In this document: piece by piece, positions 14,635-18,690 of the stretch
How the letters are laid out: each line of letters starts with the position of its first letter
Position numbering within the stretch: the first letter of the stretch is position 1
DNA from: Acidobacteriota bacterium
GTDB lineage: Bacteria > Acidobacteriota > Terriglobia > Terriglobales > Acidobacteriaceae
Direction: 5' to 3'
Length of the DNA: 18,690 nt
NCBI GenBank assembly: GCA_021801945.1
Contig: JAKABE010000026.1
Span: forward strand, 1 to 18,690
Notes under the pieces: generated by a model
What the model was told of the DNA's origin: nothing
What the model saw: the letters and a program-made list of their open reading frames with translations, nothing else
Database searches by the model: none
Position numbers and translations under genes: made by a program

Positions 14635-15741
14635 CTAATTGCTGGGCTGGTCGAGGATGGGGCCCAGGGAGTCGAGATTGTCGCCGGTGGCGGGGTTGAC
14701 CTCGAAATCCCAGATAGTGGGGCTCACCCCGGCGGAGGGAACGATCTGGACGAGGGCGTACTCGCCGATGCGCAGGGGCTGGAGGGGTTGAACACGCAGC
14801 CAGTGCTTGCCGGGCATGACCTCAACCTTGGTGGGGATGATCCAGGGGTCGGGCAGGAGGGAGCCATCCGGGCCCATGCGCATGGGGCCGACGACGCGGA
14901 TGGCATTGCGCTGCTGCAGTTGGATGATGGCAAAGCGCGACTGTGGCGAGTTGGCTCCCTGGTCGTTATTGGCCGCGCCACTGGACTGTCCGCTGCCGAA
15001 CCCGGCGGAGTTGGGGGTCATGGTTCCGACGGTAAAGGGCTTGGAAAGGACCGGCTCCGCGCTGTCTGCAATGTGGAGCGAGAGGAAGAAGGATGGATCG
15101 TTGATGTGGAGATGCACCTTGGCGTGCGCACCGTCGAGTTCGCTGCCGCGGCTTGGATTCAAGAAGGCGACGCCATGGCGGGAACGGGCGTACCAGTTGA
15201 GGTCATGGGGCGCAAGCGGGGCCAGCTCGGGGGTGCCGTGAAAGGTGTCGAGGACGAAGACACCATCCTGGTTGGGCAGATTGAGGCCGGGTGCCACCAG
15301 CGGCATGCTCGCCTTGAGTTCGTTACGCTCGGCGGCCTCCTGGGCATCCAGCTCAGCAGCTTCTTTCATGGCAGGCGAAGATGCGCCGGACCAAGGAGTG
15401 GCGTGATGGCTCTCCCACTGCTCCGTGGCGTTCCAATCGACGAGGTTGGCGGGGATCTCCTCCCAATCTCCGCGGTCGCGGGAGTAGTAGCGAACCCGGT
15501 CGCCGATGATCTGATACTGGGTGACGTTCTGGTAGGAGCCGTCTTTGAGGATGAGGCGGTGGTTGCGGTGCAGGCCGGCGAGATCCGGTTTGAGAGCCGT
15601 GGGCCTTCCAGTCTGCGCCGGGGCGTTTTGCGTGGGAGACGTAGAGGAGCTTTGCGCCGTCTGAGCGGGGAGCGAGGCAGTCGTCAGCAGAGCCGCCAGC
15701 GTAACTGGCCAGATGCGCCAACCATGAGGAAAGTAGATCAT
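14635..15741 (-). CDS. Secreted protein of unknown function
   Basis: This 368-residue protein starts with a signal peptide: a basic-poor start, hydrophobic core IWPVTLAALLTTASLP, and a likely cleavage site at about PAQTA. A low-complexity linker rich in S, T, Q and P follows. Residues about 60-110 contain LILKDGSYQNVTQYQIIGDR, YYSRDRGDWEEIP and LVDWNATEQWE, which look like a small beta-rich module. The remainder has NLPNQDGVFVLDTFHGTPEL and strands typical of a beta domain, with MPGKHWLRVQPLQPLRIGEYAL near the end. I know no function; similar proteins seem typical of Acidobacteria, which is an impression and not a search result. No ribosome binding site precedes the ATG, but TAAAAT lies nine bases upstream. 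A stem-loop follows the stop. Confidence 0.85.
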   Translation of the reverse strand: MIYFPHGWRIWPVTLAALLTTASLPAQTAQSSSTSPTQNAPAQTGRPTALKPDLAGLHRNHRLILKDGSYQNVTQYQIIGDRVRYYSRDRGDWEEIPANLVDWNATEQWESHHATPWSGASSPAMKEAAELDAQEAAERNELKASMPLVAPGLNLPNQDGVFVLDTFHGTPELAPLAPHDLNWYARSRHGVAFLNPSRGSELDGAHAKVHLHINDPSFFLSLHIADSAEPVLSKPFTVGTMTPNSAGFGSGQSSGAANNDQGANSPQSRFAIIQLQQRNAIRVVGPMRMGPDGSLLPDPWIIPTKVEVMPGKHWLRVQPLQPLRIGEYALVQIVPSAGVSPTIWDFEVNPATGDNLDSLGPILDQPSN

Positions 15742-16095
15742 GGCAACAGAATTTTAGACGATGCGGAACAGGCAGGGGTTGGCGCGCAGGGTAGACTTCT
15801 TGGCCGAATCACAGCAAGAGCCGGGATTGGGCAGAGAAACCAGGTAGATTTTCGGCTCCCCTTCGGGGCTGACGCTTCATTTGGGGCGGGATTCCCCGGG
15901 CTGAAGCGCGAGGCTAACAACTGCTGTGCCTTCGGCGCGGTACGAGAGAATCGCACCGGCTCACAAAATACCTTCCTGCAATTCCCTGCCCTTACCTGGA
16001 CGGCGAAAGCGGCGGGGCAGCGGAAGCGATAGAATGAAGCCCTCTACCATTCTTGACGTCTGCAATGCAGCAACGATACGAGGCCAGATACCGTT
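15742..16095. other. Divergent intergenic region
   Basis: This 354-bp gap separates the secreted-protein gene and the phosphorylase, which are divergent. On the minus strand TAAAAT (15751-15756) is a -10-like hexamer nine bases before the ATG at 15741. On the plus strand TTGACG (16053-16058) with GATACG (16075-16080) at 16 bases makes a weak promoter before the phosphorylase. A CCCCTTCGGGG hairpin lies near 15857-15867. No gene is seen. Confidence 0.45.
16053..16080 (+). promoter_or_regulatory. Possible promoter of the phosphorylase gene
   Basis: TTGACG at 16053-16058 matches five of six -35 bases; the -10 candidate GATACG (16075-16080) is poor. Transcription would start near 16087, nine bases before the ATG at 16096. 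TAGAAT at 16030-16035 is another -10 candidate with no -35. Confidence 0.3.
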
Positions 16096-17484
16096 ATGTC
16101 CAAATCCGCTCCAGCGCCGCTCCATACAATTGACTTGATCCTGAAAAAACGTGACGGCGGCCGGCTGGACGCGCGCGAGATGGCGTTCCTGGCGCAGGGC
16201 GCGGCCGCGGGGACGATTCCCGAAGAGCAGCTCGCGGCGTGGCTGATGGCGGCGTGGCTGCGGGGCCTTGCGCTCGAGGAGATTCGCGCGCTGACGCTGG
16301 CCATGCGCGACTCCGGGGAGAGGTTTTCGCCGGCGCGGCTGGGCAAACAGGCGGTGGATAAGCACTCGACCGGAGGGGTGGGCGACAAAACCAGCTTTCT
16401 CGTGGCACCGCTGGCGGCGGCCTGCGGGGTGGCCGTGCCCATGATCAGCGGGCGGGCGCTGGGGCACACCGGCGGCACGCTGGATAAGCTGGAGGCAATT
16501 CCGGGCTACCGGACGGCGCTCACGCTGATCGAGTTTGAGGCGGTTCTGGCCCGATGCGGGGCGTCGATCATTGGCCAGACAGGAGAGCTGGCGCCCGCGG
16601 ACCGGATCCTCTACGCGCTGCGTGACCGCACCGGGACGGTGGAGAGCCCTGGGCTGATCTGCGCGTCGATTTTGAGCAAGAAGCTGGCGGCGGGAGTGAA
16701 CGGGCTGGTGCTGGACGTGAAGACCGGATCGGGAGCATTCCTGCGCAAGCAGGAAGACTCAGAATACCTAGCGGCGCTGATGGTAGCCACGGCGGAGGCC
16801 ACGGGAGCCCGTACCGTGGCACTGCTTACCGATATGAGCCAGCCGTTGGGGCAGGCGGCGGGCAACTGGATTGAACTGGTGGAGGCGGTGGAGTTGCTGC
16901 GCGGGCGGCGGCCTGTGGGGATTGAGGATCTGCGGGAGCTGTCGCTCATACTGGCCGGATGGATGATTCACGTGGGCGGGCAGGCCCAAACGCCGGCGGC
17001 AGGCCGTGCGCGTGCCGAAGCGGCGCTGGCCGATGGTTCGGCACTGCGCGTATTTCTGGAGATGATCGAGGCCCAGGGTGGCGATCTGGGCGTCTTTGAC
17101 GATTGCGCGGGCTTCCACAAGCCCGGCGCGACCGTGGTGGTGGAGGCGTGGGAGAGCGGGTTTGTGGCGGAGATGGACACGACCGCGCTGGGCTGGGCGG
17201 TACAGCGGACCGGCGCAGGGCGCGAAACGGCCGGAGAGCCGGTGGATGCGCACGCCGGCATCGTGTTTCATGCCCGGCGCGGGGCACGCGTGGAGAAAGG
17301 CCAGCCGCTGGCCACGATCTATGCGACCCGTGCGGAGATGCTGGATGAGCCGGCGGCGATTCTCAAGCGGGCGATCCGCTTCTCGGAGGCTCCGCCTCAT
17401 GCAGTGGAGCTGGTGGGAGGTTTTTTTACGCGGGAGACGGCGGAGAAATATCTTGAAAGACAGCCATTAGCTGCTAGCTTTTAG
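16096..17484 (+). CDS. deoA: Thymidine/pyrimidine-nucleoside phosphorylase
   Basis: This 462-residue cytosolic enzyme cleaves pyrimidine nucleosides with phosphate to free base and (deoxy)ribose-1-phosphate. The phosphate-binding motif KHSTGGVGDK is at 89-98, and the family signature SGRALGHTGGTLDKLE at 120-135. Active-site residues H90, R176 (YALRDRTGTVESPG), S191 and K195 (ASILSKK) correspond to H85, R171, S186 and K190 of the E. coli enzyme. VLDVKTGSGAF is also present. It is slightly longer than the usual 430-440 residues. GAGG, twelve bases upstream, is a weak ribosome binding site. The last residues LAASF and the TAG stop are encoded by a heptad repeat. The next gene is a nucleoside transporter, which fits salvage. 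Whether it prefers thymidine (deoA) or also uridine (pdp) is not decided. Confidence 0.95.
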   Translation: MSKSAPAPLHTIDLILKKRDGGRLDAREMAFLAQGAAAGTIPEEQLAAWLMAAWLRGLALEEIRALTLAMRDSGERFSPARLGKQAVDKHSTGGVGDKTSFLVAPLAAACGVAVPMISGRALGHTGGTLDKLEAIPGYRTALTLIEFEAVLARCGASIIGQTGELAPADRILYALRDRTGTVESPGLICASILSKKLAAGVNGLVLDVKTGSGAFLRKQEDSEYLAALMVATAEATGARTVALLTDMSQPLGQAAGNWIELVEAVELLRGRRPVGIEDLRELSLILAGWMIHVGGQAQTPAAGRARAEAALADGSALRVFLEMIEAQGGDLGVFDDCAGFHKPGATVVVEAWESGFVAEMDTTALGWAVQRTGAGRETAGEPVDAHAGIVFHARRGARVEKGQPLATIYATRAEMLDEPAAILKRAIRFSEAPPHAVELVGGFFTRETAEKYLERQPLAASF

Positions 17485-17585
17485 CAGTTAGCTATTCTTG
17501 CTGAGGGAATCGTTGTGCCCACGATGCGCTTGCACTGGGCCGTCAGGGGAGGCGCATGGCAAGGCCGACAGCAAGAGCTTGGCTA
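17468..17585. repeat. Heptad repeat with inverted arms, gap element 3
   Basis: Four 7-bp units start with TAGC: TAGCTGC (17468), TAGCTTT (17475), TAGCAGT (17482) and TAGCTAT (17489). TAGCTGCTA and TAGCAGTTA (17468-17476, 17482-17490) fold into a hairpin. TCTTGCTG (17496-17503) is repeated inverted as CAGCAAGA (17569-17576), with outer TAGC/GCTA (17489-17492, 17582-17585). The first heptads lie in the end of the phosphorylase gene and the third supplies its stop codon. Confidence 0.7.
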
Positions 17586-17602
17586 TTGAGGGAGGGATCG
17601 CA

Positions 17603-18690
17603 TTGGGCCGATTCACTGGGGTGCTTGGAATTCTGGCCGTGCTGTTCGTTGCCTGGCTGGGCTCGACTGACCGCAAACGGATTCGCTGGCGCACCGTGGG
17701 CTGGGGTTTGGGGCTGCAGCTTGTCTTCGCGTACTTTGTGCTGCGCTTCAGTTGGGGCGAGGCGGCCATGGCGTGGGCGGGCAACGTCGTGCAGAAGATG
17801 CTGGCCTCTACCTATGCGGGGACACAGGTGCTCTTCGGCCCTCTGGGAATGCCTACCGGCTCGCTGGGCTCGATCTTCGCCTTCCAGGTGCTGCCCACGA
17901 TCATCTTCATCTCGGCCTTCTTCGCGGTGCTGTATCACCTGGGCGTGATGCAGCTGATTGTGCGCGGCATGGCGTGGGTGATGCTGAAGACCATGGGCAT
18001 CTCGGGCGCGGAGAGCACCAACCTAGCGGCCAGCGTCTTCATGGGACAGACCGAGGCGCCGCTGACCATCCGGCCGTTCCTGAACGGAGCCACGCGCAGC
18101 GAACTGATGACCATCATGACCAGCGGCATGGCGCACGTCTCGGGCGGCATCATGGCCATGTACATCGCGCAGGGCGTAGCGGCCCGGCATCTGCTGGCCG
18201 CGGTGATCATGACCTCGCCGGGAACCATCCTGATCGCCAAGATGCTGGTTCCGGAGACGGGGAAACCGGCCACCGAGGGCCAGGTTGTCCTGCCCGAGGA
18301 CGAGATGCACAAAGGCGAGAACTTCCTCGAGGCGGTGACGCGCGGGACCATCGACGGCGGCAGGCTGGCGCTGAACGTGGCCATCATGCTGGTGAGCTTT
18401 CTGGCCCTGGTGGCGCTGCTGGACGCAATGCTGGGCTGGATCCACATGCACCACGGGTTCCACTGGGTTCCGGGCACGCTGGGGCAGATCTTGGGGTACA
18501 TCGGCGCGCCTGTGGCGTGGCTGATCGGCGTTCCCTGGCATGACTGCGCGGCCATCGGCAACCTGCTGGGCATGAGGATGGCGACCAACGAGGTGATCGC
18601 CTATATCGGACTGGGCGCGCAGAAGGCGGCGCTGGCGCGGCGATCGTTCACCATCGCTACCTTCGCGCTGTGCGGCTTCGCGAATCTGGG
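17603..18690 (+). CDS. nupC: NupC-type concentrative nucleoside transporter, partial
   Basis: At least 362 residues of a CNT-family nucleoside symporter are present; the 3' end is beyond the window, probably by about 40-60 residues. The start is a TTG (17603) with GGAGGG (17591-17596) six bases before it, and the resulting MGRFTGVLGILAVLFVAWLG has the usual N-terminal form. Family motifs are GQTEAPLTIRPF (148-159), a nucleoside-binding segment, and TNEVIAYIGLG near the end, with many hydrophobic helices between. It should bring nucleosides into the cell with protons or sodium, feeding the phosphorylase 118 bp upstream. The frame upstream of the TTG remains open, but no better start is seen. 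Confidence 0.93.
   Translation, partial: MGRFTGVLGILAVLFVAWLGSTDRKRIRWRTVGWGLGLQLVFAYFVLRFSWGEAAMAWAGNVVQKMLASTYAGTQVLFGPLGMPTGSLGSIFAFQVLPTIIFISAFFAVLYHLGVMQLIVRGMAWVMLKTMGISGAESTNLAASVFMGQTEAPLTIRPFLNGATRSELMTIMTSGMAHVSGGIMAMYIAQGVAARHLLAAVIMTSPGTILIAKMLVPETGKPATEGQVVLPEDEMHKGENFLEAVTRGTIDGGRLALNVAIMLVSFLALVALLDAMLGWIHMHHGFHWVPGTLGQILGYIGAPVAWLIGVPWHDCAAIGNLLGMRMATNEVIAYIGLGAQKAALARRSFTIATFALCGFANL

Noticed and set aside
14788..16032. 414-residue open frame on the plus strand opposite the secreted-protein gene
   Set aside because: The minus-strand product has a signal peptide and ordered motifs, whereas this frame reads as a low-complexity shadow running into the intergenic region.
17556..17948. 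Plus-strand frame starting at ATG 17556
   Set aside because: It is out of frame with the NupC motifs; the true gene starts at TTG 17603 with a well-placed ribosome binding site.

Overview
The window looks like chromosomal DNA of a GC-rich soil bacterium, most likely Acidobacteriota of the Acidobacteriaceae/Terriglobia type. This is an inference from gene content: a two-subunit glycine decarboxylase, an NtrY/NtrX pair with an atypical NtrX, a lineage-style secreted protein of unknown function, and heptad-built repeats in the gaps between co-directional genes. No database search was possible. I saw no tRNA, rRNA, CRISPR array, insertion sequence or prophage.

Layout. (1) 74-2815, + strand: a small redox/sugar-type cluster of an aldo/keto reductase, a zinc-dependent medium-chain dehydrogenase and an RbsD/FucU-like mutarotase homologue, facing a convergent LacI-family regulator (3001-4107, - strand). 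(2) 4375-7776, - strand: glycine cleavage operon gcvH-gcvPA-gcvPB, with no gcvT in the window. (3) 7967-11616, + strand, divergent from gcvH: a four-base-overlapping NtrY-like histidine kinase and NtrX-like AAA+ response regulator; the NtrX has lost the GAFTGA sigma-54 contact loop. (4) 11915-12422: a sigma-54-type -24/-12 element, a hairpin that would cover the ribosome binding site, and a 151-residue protein that appears to be the DNA-binding 'Recombinase' domain of a large serine recombinase without its catalytic domain. (5) 12744-13542, - strand: a DoxX-family membrane protein followed by a small hypothetical gene. (6) 13543-14585: about 1 kb with no convincing gene, a run of three GC-rich hairpins and one doubtful 84-residue ORF. 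(7) 14635-15741, - strand: a secreted protein of unknown function with a terminator-like hairpin after it. (8) 16096-18690, + strand: pyrimidine-nucleoside phosphorylase and a NupC-type nucleoside transporter cut by the window edge, forming a nucleoside salvage unit.

The most distinctive sequence-level observations are these. Three inverted-repeat elements of roughly 95-140 bp, each built from AGC-containing 7-bp units, sit inside gaps between co-directional genes (AKR/dehydrogenase, gcvH/gcvPA, phosphorylase/transporter); one supplies the stop codon of the phosphorylase and another the ribosome binding site region of gcvPA. The orphan recombinase-domain protein lies behind ntrYX with a sigma-54-like promoter. 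The sugar cluster pairs an RbsD-like protein with two dehydrogenases and no visible kinase or transporter. Two genes (ntrY and the secreted protein) have -10-like hexamers so close to the start codon that leaderless transcripts are possible.
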